A stretch of DNA of 64,000 bases from Colwellia sp. MB3u-45. Lineage in GTDB: Bacteria > Pseudomonadota > Gammaproteobacteria > Enterobacterales > Alteromonadaceae. Positions 18,967 through 29,155 of this stretch are shown here, one piece after another; position 1 is the stretch's first letter; the number at the start of each line of letters is the position of its first letter. The notes under the pieces were generated by a model, which saw only the letters and a program-made list of their open reading frames with translations, ran no database searches and was not told the DNA's origin. Where the stretch lies: assembly GCF_014077005.1 (NCBI RefSeq), contig NZ_JACGVC010000041.1:48621-112620 (forward strand), read 5' to 3'. Both the position numbers and the translations under genes were made by a program.

Positions 18967-19206
18967 TCTGACTTTGATAGCCTTATTGGTGAATCATGCA
19001 GACTATAAAACAGGGAAAAAAAGTCAATGTCATGCAAGCAAGCTTCTGCTGAGTGCTCATTAAGGAAGGAAATAAGAGGAAGGACAAATAAACCGTATAA
19101 AAAATGAACCACCAAAACAATAGCCAGTCATAATACGTGAAAGTAAAACCTTCCTGGACTGCTTTCTTATTATTTACAGCGCGTTACCTTAACGCGCTTT
19201 TTTTTG
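18967..19206 (+). ncRNA. Candidate small RNA ending at an orphan terminator
   Basis: A textbook plus-strand terminator (19178-19205) has no plus-strand gene before it. Upstream lies a possible promoter (TTTACT 18939-18944, 16 bp, TATTAA 18961-18966). The last 100-150 nt contain a purine-rich stretch with four GGA motifs (19064-19084), as in CsrA-binding RNAs, and a CCTTCC segment that could pair with it. No known RNA family is recognised, so this is an inference. Confidence 0.3.
19178..19205 (+). terminator. Strong plus-strand terminator without an assigned gene
   Basis: AGCGCGTTA (19178-19186), loop CCT, TAACGCGCT (19190-19198), then an unbroken T run to 19205. On the minus strand no T run follows, so it does not look like the gshA terminator even though gshA ends 37 bp away. 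Confidence 0.75.
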
Positions 19207-19241
19207 CTGAAAGCTTTGCTAACGATTTAGCTTAGGGTTAC

Positions 19242-20837
19242 TCAGGAAAAGTAATCCTGTAAAAACGAATCAAAATCTACTTTATCACTTGCTTCAATAG
19301 CGGCATTTTTTCGCAATGAATCGGTGACGCTTTCAATAAAATATTCTTCGTTAAACTCTTGATAATCATTAGCTAAAAGCTTTTGCCGATAATCAACAGC
19401 CTTAGTAAGTGCCATTTTCGTTAATGATTGATTTTCATCCACCACTGCCGCTAAAATTTGTGCTGATGGCGTTAAACTCGCGTCGTTAATTTTAGCCGCT
19501 TCCGCCGCCAGTACTTGGCTGTATAGCTTACTGTCATTAGCTTGATCTAATAACGTGGCGACACCGGCCATTTGAGCGAAAATTTCGCCACCCCATTGCT
19601 GTACAGACTTTTCTTCTGCGCTGTTTTCTTCTGCACTACCTGTTGTAATATCTCGTAATAATAAGCTTGGATCACGACCTCTTACTACCACAGCATCCAT
19701 ATTTTCTTCACTGGTTGCCTGTGCTTTGCAGTCAAGTATTGGACTCGTTTCCAGCATACAAAAAGTCAGGAAAATGTCTAAAAATCGCACTTGTTCAACC
19801 GTAATGCCCGTGGCAGAAAAGGGGTTAACATCAAGTGCTCTAACTTCAATATATTCAACGCCCCTATTGTTTAAAGCTTCTGATGGCTTTTCGCCGGCTT
19901 TAGCAACACACTTTGGTCGCACTGGCGCGTATAATTCGTTTTCTATTTGCAAAACATTGCTATTGAGCTGTTGGTACTTACCATCCACTTTAATACCAAT
20001 TTTCTCAAATTTTTTCGACGGTAAGTTAATCGCGTTTTTCACCCCGTCTAAGTAGCCTGACAAGTTGTTATAGCAAATTTGCAGTGATGACTGTTCACTG
20101 TTGGTATAACCTAAATCGCTCATACGTAACGACGTGGCATACTCAAGATACAAATAACCTTTTTCGGTTTTTTTAAACGGTAAATCAGTAGGTTTATTTT
20201 TTAAAAAGGAGCCACAAATAGCCGGTGAACTGCCATATAAATATGGGATCAGCCAGCAAAAACGTTTGTAGTTTCTTAACAGTGCAAAATATTTATCAGA
20301 AGTATAATCATCAATGTCATCAGTATTTTTTTCGATGGTCTGCAGCGATTGAAAAAAACTTTTTGGAAAGGAAAAGTTAAAGTGTATACCAGAGATAACC
20401 TGCATCATGCTGCCATAGCGATTTTTTAAGCCTTGGCGATAAACAGTTTTCATTCTACCTATGTTAGATTTACCAAACTGAGCCAAGGGTATTTTATCGT
20501 CATCATCAACAAAGCACGGCATACTCATTGGCCATAATAGCTCACCATCAAGTTGGCTTAAAGTAAACTTTTGCACATCTTCAAGTTGGGCAATAACCGT
20601 TTCAGGTTTATAACTGACCGGGGTGATAAATTCCATCAAGGTTTCTGAGTAGTCGGTGGTAATATTAGGATGGGTTAACGCCGAGCCTAATCGTTCACTG
20701 TGCGGGCGTTCAGACAACCCGCCTTGTGGTAGCACCCGAAGTGCTTCACGTTCTATACCTCGACCAAATTGGCTCAAAGAAGTTTGATGCTTTTCTTGAG
20801 TAAAAGCCGTGATATATTCGTTTAATGATAGTGTCAA
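19242..20837 (-). CDS. gshA: Glutamate-cysteine ligase (proteobacterial type)
   Basis: The product is 531 aa, close to E. coli GshA (518). It opens with the ATP/glutamate-site region GRGIEREALRVLPQGGLS and THPNITTDYSETLMEFITPV, and holds the metal-site motif GVEYIEVRALDVNPFSATGI. It catalyses the first and rate-limiting step of glutathione synthesis, forming gamma-glutamylcysteine. gshB is not in the window. It is monocistronic and divergent from the NhaC-family gene. An ovothiol operon ~30 kb away is a second low-molecular-weight thiol pathway in this genome. Confidence 0.97.
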   Translation of the reverse strand: MTLSLNEYITAFTQEKHQTSLSQFGRGIEREALRVLPQGGLSERPHSERLGSALTHPNITTDYSETLMEFITPVSYKPETVIAQLEDVQKFTLSQLDGELLWPMSMPCFVDDDDKIPLAQFGKSNIGRMKTVYRQGLKNRYGSMMQVISGIHFNFSFPKSFFQSLQTIEKNTDDIDDYTSDKYFALLRNYKRFCWLIPYLYGSSPAICGSFLKNKPTDLPFKKTEKGYLYLEYATSLRMSDLGYTNSEQSSLQICYNNLSGYLDGVKNAINLPSKKFEKIGIKVDGKYQQLNSNVLQIENELYAPVRPKCVAKAGEKPSEALNNRGVEYIEVRALDVNPFSATGITVEQVRFLDIFLTFCMLETSPILDCKAQATSEENMDAVVVRGRDPSLLLRDITTGSAEENSAEEKSVQQWGGEIFAQMAGVATLLDQANDSKLYSQVLAAEAAKINDASLTPSAQILAAVVDENQSLTKMALTKAVDYRQKLLANDYQEFNEEYFIESVTDSLRKNAAIEASDKVDFDSFLQDYFS

Positions 20838-21225
20838 AATAGTTCCTGATGCGTTACGCCAGTGAGTGACTGTTATTTAAGGGTGAAATGTGAATTTTTC
20901 AATGGCTACAATGATTTATTATTCTTTAAATATGAGTAGGTCAAGTAAATAAAGCACCAACAAAACGGTAAAAACTTGCTCTCTAACTTTAAAATCACCA
21001 CCTTACTCTGGTAAAATATACGCTATATTGCTGAACTTATCTTTATCTAACTCAGATATTGCAGCAATTCAGTGAAAGTATGTTTCTTTTTTTAAAATTT
21101 TTTATCCTCAGGTCTGCAAGCATACAGTTTCTTATTGCATGAGCTTACGGTAAAGTTAGCTGCTATAAATTTTTAAGTTATAGCGACAAGTTCCCCCCAA
21201 CATAAAATAATAATAAAGGTTTACT
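20838..21225. other. Divergent promoter region gshA / NhaC family
   Basis: This is 388 bp without a gene. A 7-bp hairpin (GCTATAA 21162-21168 with TTATAGC 21178-21184) lies in the leader of the plus-strand transporter. No known operator was recognised. Confidence 0.4.
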
Positions 21226-22584
21226 ATGCAAGACAGTGTTTTTAGCTTACTTCCCCCGCTTGTTGCTATCATCATTGCCATATGGCGAAAAAAAGCACTT
21301 TTTGCACTTTTATGTGGTGTAATGCTTTGTTATGTCATGATAGCAAATGGCAATCCTATTGACGGTTTAACTGGCACTACACTTGGTATTGCGCAAGTAT
21401 TTTATTCTTTAGGTAACGTATATATTGTCAGTTTCAGCTTATTAATTGGCGCGTTAGTCACCTTGATGAATCAATCGGGCGCGGTAAACGGCTTTATTAA
21501 CCACCTCGCCTCATTAAACTTAGTGAAAAACAGCCGACAAGCTAGCATGTTACCCACAGTGATCGGTACCACCATTTTTACTGATACTAATCTCAGCATG
21601 TTTACTGCCGGCATGGCGAGTCAAAAGCTATTCGATCAGCACAAGCTTAGCCGAGCTAGGCTTGCTTACTTGGTTGATTCAACCTGTGCGCCCATCAGTA
21701 TTTTATTTTTGATTAATGGCTGGGGAGCTTATGTTTTAGGCTTACTTGATGGTTATTCATTTAAGGATCCGGTCGGTATTTTAATTGCTACCATTGGCTA
21801 TAATTTTTACGCCATTATTGCGGTTGCTTTAGCTTATTACACCGCATTTAGTGGCCGAGTTTTTGGACCCTTAAAGCGTGCTGAATCAGTAGTTCAAGCA
21901 CAACAAAAAACCACGGTTGATGATGTTGCCCCCGCCTATATTATGTGGTTCCCGATGCTAACGCTATTAATGGGCACTTTTATACTGCTTTGGTTTACCG
22001 GTGACGGTGATATACGTCGAGGCTCTGGTGCTTTCTCTGTGTTTTGGTCTGTGGTTGCTGCGCTAGTATTCTTAGTGCTCTTAATTATCGGCCACAAGCT
22101 CATGTCATGGTCGACTATCGTTAAAACCATTGTTACCGGTATTAAATATATGTCACCTGTTGTCGCCATTTTAGTCTTGTCGTTTGCTTTTGGCGACGCT
22201 ATTAAAGCGCTTGGTACCGGGGTTTATGTCAGCCAATTAATTAATGTTGAAGTGCCGTTATTTTTAATGGCTCCCATTTTATTTATTGCCGCCGCTATAA
22301 TGGCCTTTGCAACCGGCACATCATGGGGCACCTTTGCAATACTGATCCCCATTGCTGTACCTATCGCGCAACAAAGCGGTTTGCCTATTGAATTTTTGGT
22401 GGCTGCCGTGCTCGGTGGCGGTATATTTGGCGATCATGCATCACCTATTTCCGACACCACCATTGTCGCCTCAATTGCCAGTGGCTGTGATCACTTTGAG
22501 CACGTTAAAACCCAATTACCTTATGCCTTAGTGGGCGCGGTACTCACACTGATTATTTATATCATCATAGGGCTGAGCTTTTAA
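21226..22584 (+). CDS. NhaC-family Na+/H+ antiporter-like carrier
   Basis: The product is 452 aa with about 11-12 membrane helices. It follows the NhaC/IT-superfamily pattern: a duplicated half with LLIGALVTLMNQSGAVNGF and SMLPTVIGTTIFTDTNLSMF, the FLINGWGAYVLGLLDGYSF loop, and a C-terminal half with FATGTSWGTFAILIPIAVP and GGIFGDHASPISDTTIVAS. Some family members exchange organic acids or amino acids instead of sodium for protons, so the substrate is open. It overlaps the next gene by one base (TAATG). Confidence 0.85.
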   Translation: MQDSVFSLLPPLVAIIIAIWRKKALFALLCGVMLCYVMIANGNPIDGLTGTTLGIAQVFYSLGNVYIVSFSLLIGALVTLMNQSGAVNGFINHLASLNLVKNSRQASMLPTVIGTTIFTDTNLSMFTAGMASQKLFDQHKLSRARLAYLVDSTCAPISILFLINGWGAYVLGLLDGYSFKDPVGILIATIGYNFYAIIAVALAYYTAFSGRVFGPLKRAESVVQAQQKTTVDDVAPAYIMWFPMLTLLMGTFILLWFTGDGDIRRGSGAFSVFWSVVAALVFLVLLIIGHKLMSWSTIVKTIVTGIKYMSPVVAILVLSFAFGDAIKALGTGVYVSQLINVEVPLFLMAPILFIAAAIMAFATGTSWGTFAILIPIAVPIAQQSGLPIEFLVAAVLGGGIFGDHASPISDTTIVASIASGCDHFEHVKTQLPYALVGAVLTLIIYIIIGLSF

Positions 22585-23288
22585 TGACTGAGCAAACATT
22601 AACTGTGATTGATCACCAAGCTGACTTTGTCGTCATTGATAAACCCCAAGGGCTGAGTTTTCATGATGAAGATACCCTGGGCAGCGGTTTATTTTCCCAA
22701 ATAAAAGCGCAGCTAAAAAACCAGTTTTCCCTCACTGGGCTTTATCCTGTTCATCGATTAGATAAGATGACCTCGGGGCTGATTATAGTGGCTAAAAATA
22801 GTGCGACCGCAAGAGCGTTTCAACAACAATTTGAGCAACACCAAGTGCAAAAATATTACTTGGCAATAGCGGAGGGTAAGCCGAAAAAAAAACAAGGCTT
22901 AATTAAAGGTGATATGGAGAAAAGCCGCAGAGGTATGTGGAAGTTGCTCCGCACTATGGATAATCCGGCCATCAGCCAATTCTTGTCTTTCACTATCGCC
23001 CCCAAACAACGGCTCTATTTAATCAAGCCTCATTCGGGTAAAACGCATCAAATTAGAGTGGCGCTAAATAGCATAGGTGTACCCATACTCGGTGATCCGC
23101 TATACAACAGTGAACTCAATACTGACCGAGGTTATCTACACGCCTTTGCCTTAAGCTTTAGTTTGCACAATAAACAATATCAGTACTGCCTGCCGCCAAG
23201 CACGGGGGCTGTTTTCAACCACACTTCAACGCTTGCGGTTATAAAGCAACTGACACCACCATGGCAACAATCATGGCCGGCATTATAA
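22584..23288 (+). CDS. RluA-family pseudouridine synthase (TIGR01621-like)
   Basis: The product is 234 aa. It has the family core YPVHRLDKMTSGLIIVAKN with the catalytic aspartate in HRLD, an opening DFVVIDKPQGLSFHDED, and the C-terminal LIKPHSGKTHQIRVALNSIG. No S4 domain is present. The short form resembles the RluA-like group of unassigned target (tRNA or rRNA uridine). It is translationally coupled to the NhaC-family gene by TAATG, though the functions are unrelated. Confidence 0.88.
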   Translation: MTEQTLTVIDHQADFVVIDKPQGLSFHDEDTLGSGLFSQIKAQLKNQFSLTGLYPVHRLDKMTSGLIIVAKNSATARAFQQQFEQHQVQKYYLAIAEGKPKKKQGLIKGDMEKSRRGMWKLLRTMDNPAISQFLSFTIAPKQRLYLIKPHSGKTHQIRVALNSIGVPILGDPLYNSELNTDRGYLHAFALSFSLHNKQYQYCLPPSTGAVFNHTSTLAVIKQLTPPWQQSWPAL

Positions 23289-23328
23289 TCTATACTTAAC
23301 CACCATTATGGCAAAAAATAGCATAAGA

Positions 23329-23356
23329 AAAGGGAGCTAAAATAGCTCCCTTTTTA
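23329..23356. terminator. Terminator between convergent RluA-like and NSS genes
   Basis: AAAGGGAGCT (23329-23338) pairs with AGCTCCCTTT (23344-23353), followed by TT. It is symmetrical enough to work for both strands. Confidence 0.85.
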
Positions 23357-23381
23357 ATCACTAAATTTTAAAGTGGCTTTA

Positions 23382-24728
23382 TTACAATGAATGCCAGAAA
23401 ACAATACCGATTGCGGTGGGACAAACAAACTTAGTGTACCAAGGCCAAATTTTCCAAAACAACGAATGTTCAACCATATCATTACCTTGCTTAAGCTCAT
23501 TTAAAATATCGTTACGAAACCAAATCCAACCAACAAACACACAGCACAACATAGCAATCAGTGGTTGACCATAAACGGTAGACATCGAAATAACTAAACC
23601 AAAAAGCACATCAAAATTAAAGACGATTAAGGTACTTAACATAAATATACCCAGGCCAATAAAGGTAGTGGCTTTTTTCCGTTCAATATTATGGCGTTCT
23701 ACCACAAAAGAAACCGGCCCTTCTAACATTGAAATACTCGATGTTAACGCGGCAATTGACATTAAAACAAAAAAACCAAAGCCAACAAATAAACCAATAG
23801 CCCCCATACCGTCGAATAACGTCGGTAAGACATCAAAAACCAAATTAGGACCAGAAATTAAACTACCATCTGCACTAAAGATGGCGACACCTTGTGCCTG
23901 AGCAACATACATGGATGGAATAATAAGCAAACCGGCCAAGAAGGCAATCGAGACATCAATTAAGGTCACTTGCGCACCAAGCGATACTAAGTTTTCACTT
24001 TTAGATATATATGAGCCATAAATCACCATCACACTAGTCCCTAGTGACAAAGAAAAGAAAGCTTGCCCCAATGCGCTGATCAGTAAGTCGGGCTCAAATA
24101 AACGAGAAATATCAGGATTTAAATACGCCGCGAAGCCTTCTTTTGCCCCTTCTAACGTAAAGACATAGAAGATCAATAAAATCAGCAAACCTATTAGCAT
24201 AGGCATTAAGCGCTTAGACCATTTTTCAATACCCTGCTCAACACCTCGGCGAATAATCGCGATAGTCAGCATCATAAATAACGCAGAGAAAATTAAATTA
24301 CGCGCTATAGATTGTGAGGTTAGCCAGTTTGACGCTTCATTAAAGCCTAACAAAGTCGTCATCGGCTCAATCGCGAATGACATCATCCAACCCGCTAAAA
24401 TGCCATAAAAGCTTAAAATTAATGCCGCACAAACAATACCGCCAAAGCCAACGACAAAAGCAAAACGTTTGTGAAAAATATTACGTGATATTTTTTGTAG
24501 TGACGTCACCGCATTGGCTTGGCCATATCGCCCTATCAGTAACTCCGCCATAAAAGCGGGATACGCTAAACAAAAGGCAAGCACTAAATAAACTAGCACA
24601 AATGCAGCGCCGCCATTACTTGCCGTTTGGGTTGGAAAACCCCATATATTACCTAACCCTACCGCAGAACCCGCCGCCGCCATGATAAAACCAAAACGAG
24701 AACTGAACGCACCTCTAGAAGCAGCCAT
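23382..24728 (-). CDS. Sodium-dependent neurotransmitter-symporter (NSS/SNF) family transporter
   Basis: The product is 448 aa with about eleven to twelve helices. TM1 has the Na+/substrate motif GFIMAAAGSAVGLGNIWGFP and NGGAAFVLVYLV; the helix near FFSLSLGTSVMVIYGSYISK corresponds to TM6. It is LeuT-like and so probably takes up an amino acid or related osmolyte with sodium. It opens MAASRGAFSSRFGF, normal for the bacterial family. It is monocistronic. Confidence 0.92.
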   Translation of the reverse strand: MAASRGAFSSRFGFIMAAAGSAVGLGNIWGFPTQTASNGGAAFVLVYLVLAFCLAYPAFMAELLIGRYGQANAVTSLQKISRNIFHKRFAFVVGFGGIVCAALILSFYGILAGWMMSFAIEPMTTLLGFNEASNWLTSQSIARNLIFSALFMMLTIAIIRRGVEQGIEKWSKRLMPMLIGLLILLIFYVFTLEGAKEGFAAYLNPDISRLFEPDLLISALGQAFFSLSLGTSVMVIYGSYISKSENLVSLGAQVTLIDVSIAFLAGLLIIPSMYVAQAQGVAIFSADGSLISGPNLVFDVLPTLFDGMGAIGLFVGFGFFVLMSIAALTSSISMLEGPVSFVVERHNIERKKATTFIGLGIFMLSTLIVFNFDVLFGLVISMSTVYGQPLIAMLCCVFVGWIWFRNDILNELKQGNDMVEHSLFWKIWPWYTKFVCPTAIGIVFWHSL

Positions 24729-24922
24729 TTAAAACCATCATTATTATTATTTGAATAAGTTAATTTACTTAAAATATTAAGAAAAAAACAGCGTTTATTG
24801 GTAAAAAAGGTCATGAAAGTGCTTTTAATCGCTGTTTTTCGCGTAAACATTTCATTACTAGCTAAATTACAGTCAGTCGTGTTTTTATTGCTACCTATAG
24901 CTTTAAAAAAGATTAAAGCAAA

Positions 24923-24949
24923 AAAAAGAGGCCAAAGCCTCTTTTTAAA
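24923..24949 (-). terminator. yajQ terminator
   Basis: AAAAAGAGGC (24923-24932), loop CAAA, GCCTCTTTTT (24937-24946). It lies ~45 bp past the yajQ stop, with A bases on the left giving the minus-strand T run. Confidence 0.85.
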
Positions 24950-24992
24950 AATCAGACACTAACCAATAGAAAATAACGCTATGACTAGCGCA

Positions 24993-25475
24993 TTAATCTC
25001 TAAAGTTATTATATTGAAATGATTGTTCAAACTCATTTTCTCTGAGTAATTGCATTACCGCTTGTAAATCGTCACGCTTTTTACCGGTAACCCGCACTTG
25101 TTCACCTTGAATTGAAGCCTGCACTTTTAACTTGCTGTCTTTGATCAATTTAACCACTTTCTTGGCCACCAATTGTTCGATGCCTTCTTTAAAAGTCGCC
25201 TCTTGGCTAAAGTTTTTCCCTGTGTGCTCTGTGTTACTCAGTGTCAGCGCTTTGGCGTCAATATTGCGTTTGACTAATTGGCTTCTTAGTACATCCGCCA
25301 TTTGCTTAAGTTGAAAGTCAGCATCACCTTTCATCGTTACTGTTGGCGTTTTCCAAGTAAAGCTTGCGTCTGCACCTCGAAAGTCGAATCGAGTCGATAA
25401 CTCACGGTTAGCATTTTCAGTTGCGTTTCTAACTTCTTCCAAATTAATTTCGGAAACAATATCCATTGAAGGCAT
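24993..25475 (-). CDS. yajQ: YajQ-family nucleotide-binding protein
   Basis: The product is 160 aa, the usual length. It shows [16 protein letters not shown] and [14 protein letters not shown] segments at the N-terminal half and [24 protein letters not shown] repeats at the other half, the two-ferredoxin-fold layout of YajQ. Members bind nucleotides or cyclic di-GMP and act in regulation or stress. It is a single gene with its own terminator. Confidence 0.93.
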   Translation of the reverse strand: MPSMDIVSEINLEEVRNATENANRELSTRFDFRGADASFTWKTPTVTMKGDADFQLKQMADVLRSQLVKRNIDAKALTLSNTEHTGKNFSQEATFKEGIEQLVAKKVVKLIKDSKLKVQASIQGEQVRVTGKKRDDLQAVMQLLRENEFEQSFQYNNFRD

Positions 25476-25703
25476 GATGATTCTCTATCTAACAATAATT
25501 AGGCATATATTATCAATATATGCAATTAATACCAATGCACAAGATAACAAATTATGGCTTTGACTAGGAATAATACCCGTTGAATTAACTCAGCGATCGA
25601 TTATTTATGTTAATGGCAATAAAGCCTTTAGTTCAAAACAACAATGATAGTTTTCGTTGCTTAGCACTGATATGATTAATAACATCTGATTTTATTAAGC
25701 ACA

Positions 25704-26087
25704 ATGACCTACACCGCAATGAAAAGTCGCTATCACTTATCTATTCTCGCCATTATTGTTATGCTATTTTTTTGCTTTTATTTTAGTTCTGAAGACTTGA
25801 GGCGCATGGTTTTTCGTAGCACAGAAATCGACTCTATTGGCCATATTATCAGTTTTTTTTGCTTAACTTGGGTACTACACAGCATATTAAAATTGCCGTT
25901 ATTTAATACAATGTTAACCGTCGCTTTTTACGGCATACTCACCGAGTTAGGACAGTATTATTTAGGCTTTCGCAGTGCGCAAGTAAGCGATTTTATTTCT
26001 GATTTAATCGGCATAGCATTATTTGGCCTTATTAGATGGGCAATTTTGATCTACCGTAATCGCTCGAGTAATAAGTCAATATCATGA
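25704..26087 (+). CDS. VanZ-like small membrane protein
   Basis: The product is 127 aa with four hydrophobic helices and the VanZ pattern: SSEDLRRM, then IDSIGHIISFFCLTWVLH, then AFYGILTELGQYYLGFRSAQVSDFISDLIG. The conserved H, E and D residues in the membrane are kept. Function in non-resistant bacteria is unknown. Its stop overlaps the next start by four bases (ATGA). Confidence 0.8.
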   Translation: MTYTAMKSRYHLSILAIIVMLFFCFYFSSEDLRRMVFRSTEIDSIGHIISFFCLTWVLHSILKLPLFNTMLTVAFYGILTELGQYYLGFRSAQVSDFISDLIGIALFGLIRWAILIYRNRSSNKSIS

Positions 26088-26980
26088 ATATTGTGGTTAT
26101 TGGCCAAGGCGCTATCGGACTGCTCTGGTATCATCATTTAACTAAAGCGCAGAAAAACTCAGTCAGTTTATCCTGCTCAGCAAGCGCAAGCTCTGTGCCT
26201 AAACATTACCACTTTACTGACCTTAACAACCACAGCGAACAGGGTTTATTAACCCTCGCCAATAACACGACCTTGGCCAATGCAGACTTGATATTGCTCT
26301 GCGTAAAGTCTTATCAGGTTAAAGCCGCCATAGCAGCTTTAACCAATAAAATATCAACTCAAGCCATCATTGTTTTTTGTCATAACGGCATGGGCGCATA
26401 CCAGGACTTAGCCAAACTTCCGCAACCTTGTTTAGCGTTATTAACCACCCATGGCTGTAAAATAACCCGCCCTTTTTATGCTCAGCACACGGGTTTAGGT
26501 CACCATGACTTAGGCCTGATCGCTGGTGATATTAGCTCAACAATACGTGATGAACTCACCGCCACATTAGCCCAAGCTTTGCCAACATTGAGCTTTACAG
26601 AGGCTATTAAGGACAAGCAGTGGCTTAAATTAGCGATAAATTGTGTTATTAACCCGATAACCGCGATAGAAAACATCGATAATGGTCAGCTACTTGATGA
26701 TAAATTCAAGTCACTCATCACTAAATTAATTCATGAAATCATCGCTGTAGCGGCTTATGAAAACATTAACTTTGACTTTAACGAGCTGCAAGCAACCATA
26801 CTGCAGGTCGCAACAAATACCGCTAAAAATTGCTCTTCAATGCGTAGTGATATTCTACAGCAACGAAAAACTGAGATTGATTATATCAATGGCTACATTG
26901 TCAATGTGGCTAGAAAGGCAGGTCTTGGTGTACCCCAAAATGAAGAAATAATACAGCAAGTTAGAGCGTTAGAAGTTTAG
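26084..26980 (+). CDS. panE: 2-dehydropantoate 2-reductase (PanE/ApbA family)
   Basis: The product is 298 aa. It has the N-terminal NADPH-binding loop IVVIGQGAIGLLWYHHL, the middle LLCVKSYQVKAAI and ALLTTHGCKITRPFY segments, and a C-terminal helical domain with KLAINCVINPITAI and SSMRSDILQQRKTEIDYING. It reduces ketopantoate to pantoate for CoA synthesis. The genome may have another member, so the specific role is not proven. It is coupled to the VanZ-like gene. Confidence 0.85.
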   Translation: MNIVVIGQGAIGLLWYHHLTKAQKNSVSLSCSASASSVPKHYHFTDLNNHSEQGLLTLANNTTLANADLILLCVKSYQVKAAIAALTNKISTQAIIVFCHNGMGAYQDLAKLPQPCLALLTTHGCKITRPFYAQHTGLGHHDLGLIAGDISSTIRDELTATLAQALPTLSFTEAIKDKQWLKLAINCVINPITAIENIDNGQLLDDKFKSLITKLIHEIIAVAAYENINFDFNELQATILQVATNTAKNCSSMRSDILQQRKTEIDYINGYIVNVARKAGLGVPQNEEIIQQVRALEV

Positions 26981-26997
26981 TACTCTGTAATACCTAA

Positions 26998-27042
26998 CAT
27001 TAAAAAACCCTTAAACAATGAATTATTTGAGGGTTTTTAATG
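26998..27042 (+). terminator. Terminator after panE
   Basis: CATTAAAAAACCCTTAAA pairs with TTTGAGGGTTTTTAATG across a ten-base loop, ending in a T-rich arm. It lies ~20 bp past the stop. The following ~265 bp up to the thiI end show no gene. Confidence 0.85.
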
Positions 27043-27309
27043 TTAAATAAAGGCGTTGCATCCATAGCGTTATTTAGCTGCAGTTGTCGTTGATTTTTGT
27101 CGTCTCAAATAAAATTAACTGAGCTATTCATAACTAGGCTATGTATAAATAGCCTATGCATATTTTCCCCATCAGATTAATTGCCTATTTAACGCTTGCC
27201 GGACTGAAATTCGACCTAGAAAAAATGGCCCAACACGCTATTATCCCCTAGGCTCCATTTAGGCTAGACTCCATCAACGAACAACATTGTGCTGAAACAG
27301 AGTGGTTAC

Positions 27310-28764
27310 TTATGGCCGATACACTTTCACATTGGTAAAGCCTGCGCCTAATAAATAGAGCGCCTGTAATTTACTCATCACACCTTGGTCACAATAAAGT
27401 AAGTAATCTTTAGACTTATCTAAGTCGCCAAATTGACTGGTTAGCTTGTAAAAAGGTAAATGTATAACCTCTACACCTTCTAACGCTAATGGATTGTCAT
27501 CTTCTTCGTCTGGACTACGAATGTCGAGCACGACTGCATTGGCTGGAATGTTATCTAAGGTATCAACCGCATGAATTTCTGCTTCACTTTCTTTGCCAAT
27601 ATCACGAATATCAAATATGCGCGTTTCATCAACCACCTTGTCAAGAATTGAGAAATCAAAGTTTGCTTCTTCTGCCTCAACTTTAGACAATACCGCTTTT
27701 ACCGTTGGCTTTTTAGAAATAACACCACAATATTCAGGAATGGTTTTAGCAAAATCTTCTGTACCAATTTTACGCGCAATATCAATAATATCTTGTTTAT
27801 CGTAGGTGGCTAATGGTCGTAAAATCAAGGTGTCTGTCACCCGATTAATAACGTTTAAGTTAGTTAAGGTTTGACTAGATACCTGGCCTATTGCTTCACC
27901 GGTAACTAAAGCTTGAATACCCATTTTGTCGGCTATTGTGGTTGCCGCTCGCATCATCATACGCTTAAGCACGACACCCATTAGACCGTTTTCAATGTTT
28001 TCTAGTATTTCTGCAACTACAGGTTCAAAATCTACCGCGAAAAACTTCACTCGATGTGACGCGCCGTATTTATTCCATAAATAGTAACTGACTTGCTTAA
28101 CACCGACTTCGTGCGCCGCACCGCCTAAATTAAAAAAACAATAATGCGTTCGTGCACCTTTTTTAATCATTTGATAACTAGCAACACCTGAATCAAAACC
28201 ACCCGACATTAGCGATAGCACATCTTCTTGTGTGGCAATGGGAAAACCACCCATACCTTTGTGACGCTTGGTAACAATATATAAATGTGTATTTTTAATT
28301 TCTAAATACACAGTAACATCAGGTTTTGTCAATTTAACGCTAGCAGATTCAACGTGCAAGTTTAGTCCACTGCCGACATATTTTTCGACGTCCATGGAAT
28401 TAAAGTCGTGCTTACCTGAACGCTTTACTCTGACAGAAAATGTTTTGTTTTCGATATTCTTAGCATGAACCGCTAAGGTTTTTTCACAAATATCATTAAG
28501 GTCAGTAAAGCTGGCTTGTTGCACTTCGAGAAACGTCGGAATGCCTGGCGTGGATTTTAAGGTCTCTATTAATTTTAAACGGTTTTCGGGGCTATTATTG
28601 GACGTATTAACTTCAATGTTGTCCCAGTGCATTTGTGTTGTCACTTGTTCATCAACACGACGCAGCACATTTTTTATACTTGATTCTAAAATCTTAGTAA
28701 AACGCTTACGCACTGGACGGCTTTTAATGGTTATTTCAGCCTGTAACTTAACAATGAATCTCAT
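27310..28764 (-). CDS. thiI: tRNA 4-thiouridine synthase ThiI with rhodanese domain
   Basis: The product is 484 aa from ATG 28764 ([15 protein letters not shown]); two in-frame TTG codons just upstream lie nearer the AAGGG site. Domains in order are a ferredoxin-like/THUMP N-terminus, a PP-loop ATP site ([15 protein letters not shown]), the disulfide-partner region [14 protein letters not shown], and a C-terminal rhodanese with the persulfide cysteine in [11 protein letters not shown]. It makes s4U8 in tRNA and, with the rhodanese domain, can supply sulfur for the thiamine thiazole. Confidence 0.96.
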   Translation of the reverse strand: MRFIVKLQAEITIKSRPVRKRFTKILESSIKNVLRRVDEQVTTQMHWDNIEVNTSNNSPENRLKLIETLKSTPGIPTFLEVQQASFTDLNDICEKTLAVHAKNIENKTFSVRVKRSGKHDFNSMDVEKYVGSGLNLHVESASVKLTKPDVTVYLEIKNTHLYIVTKRHKGMGGFPIATQEDVLSLMSGGFDSGVASYQMIKKGARTHYCFFNLGGAAHEVGVKQVSYYLWNKYGASHRVKFFAVDFEPVVAEILENIENGLMGVVLKRMMMRAATTIADKMGIQALVTGEAIGQVSSQTLTNLNVINRVTDTLILRPLATYDKQDIIDIARKIGTEDFAKTIPEYCGVISKKPTVKAVLSKVEAEEANFDFSILDKVVDETRIFDIRDIGKESEAEIHAVDTLDNIPANAVVLDIRSPDEEDDNPLALEGVEVIHLPFYKLTSQFGDLDKSKDYLLYCDQGVMSKLQALYLLGAGFTNVKVYRP

Positions 28765-29090
28765 CAACAATAATGCCCTTATTTAGAATGGCGCGCATTA
28801 TATACCTGTTCTCCTCTAATATGCAATTTCAGCGCTAAGCACTCTAAGGTAAACTGATAACGCCTTATCTGCTAGGTTATAAACATTAACAGTGAAATAA
28901 TACCAAAGCGTTTTAGCGATAAAGCGCGGTTAAATTAGGAAAGTTATTTATCTTCAACACCTGTTATTGCACAATAGTTGGCGTATATCTGTGTGCACAA
29001 CAAAATAATCAAGGTAATGGCATGTGCTTAACGTGCAAAAATCTGCCTATTTAAAAGCAGAGGCGATAGACTAGCTTTAAGCTCAGCCAT
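28765..29090. other. Spacer between thiI and pomB
   Basis: The thiI promoter must lie here. No frame or RNA is recognised. It ends at the pomAB terminator. Confidence 0.4.
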
Positions 29091-29119
29091 AAAAAAGGAG
29101 TACCTGATTTGTACTCCTT
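29091..29119 (-). terminator. pomAB terminator
   Basis: AAGGAGTAC (29095-29103), loop CTGATTT, GTACTCCTT (29111-29119), with A bases on the left giving the minus-strand T run. Confidence 0.85.
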
Positions 29120-29155
29120 GTATAACTAGCCTTTAAGTGAGATAAATTTTTATCA

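Noticed and set aside
19060..19090. 4.5S SRP RNA, because of the GGAAGGAA segment
   Set aside because: The flanking bases do not form the SRP RNA stem and the conserved loop context is missing.
27043..27309. Possible small gene between panE and thiI
   Set aside because: All frames are broken and no RNA structure apart from the panE terminator was seen.
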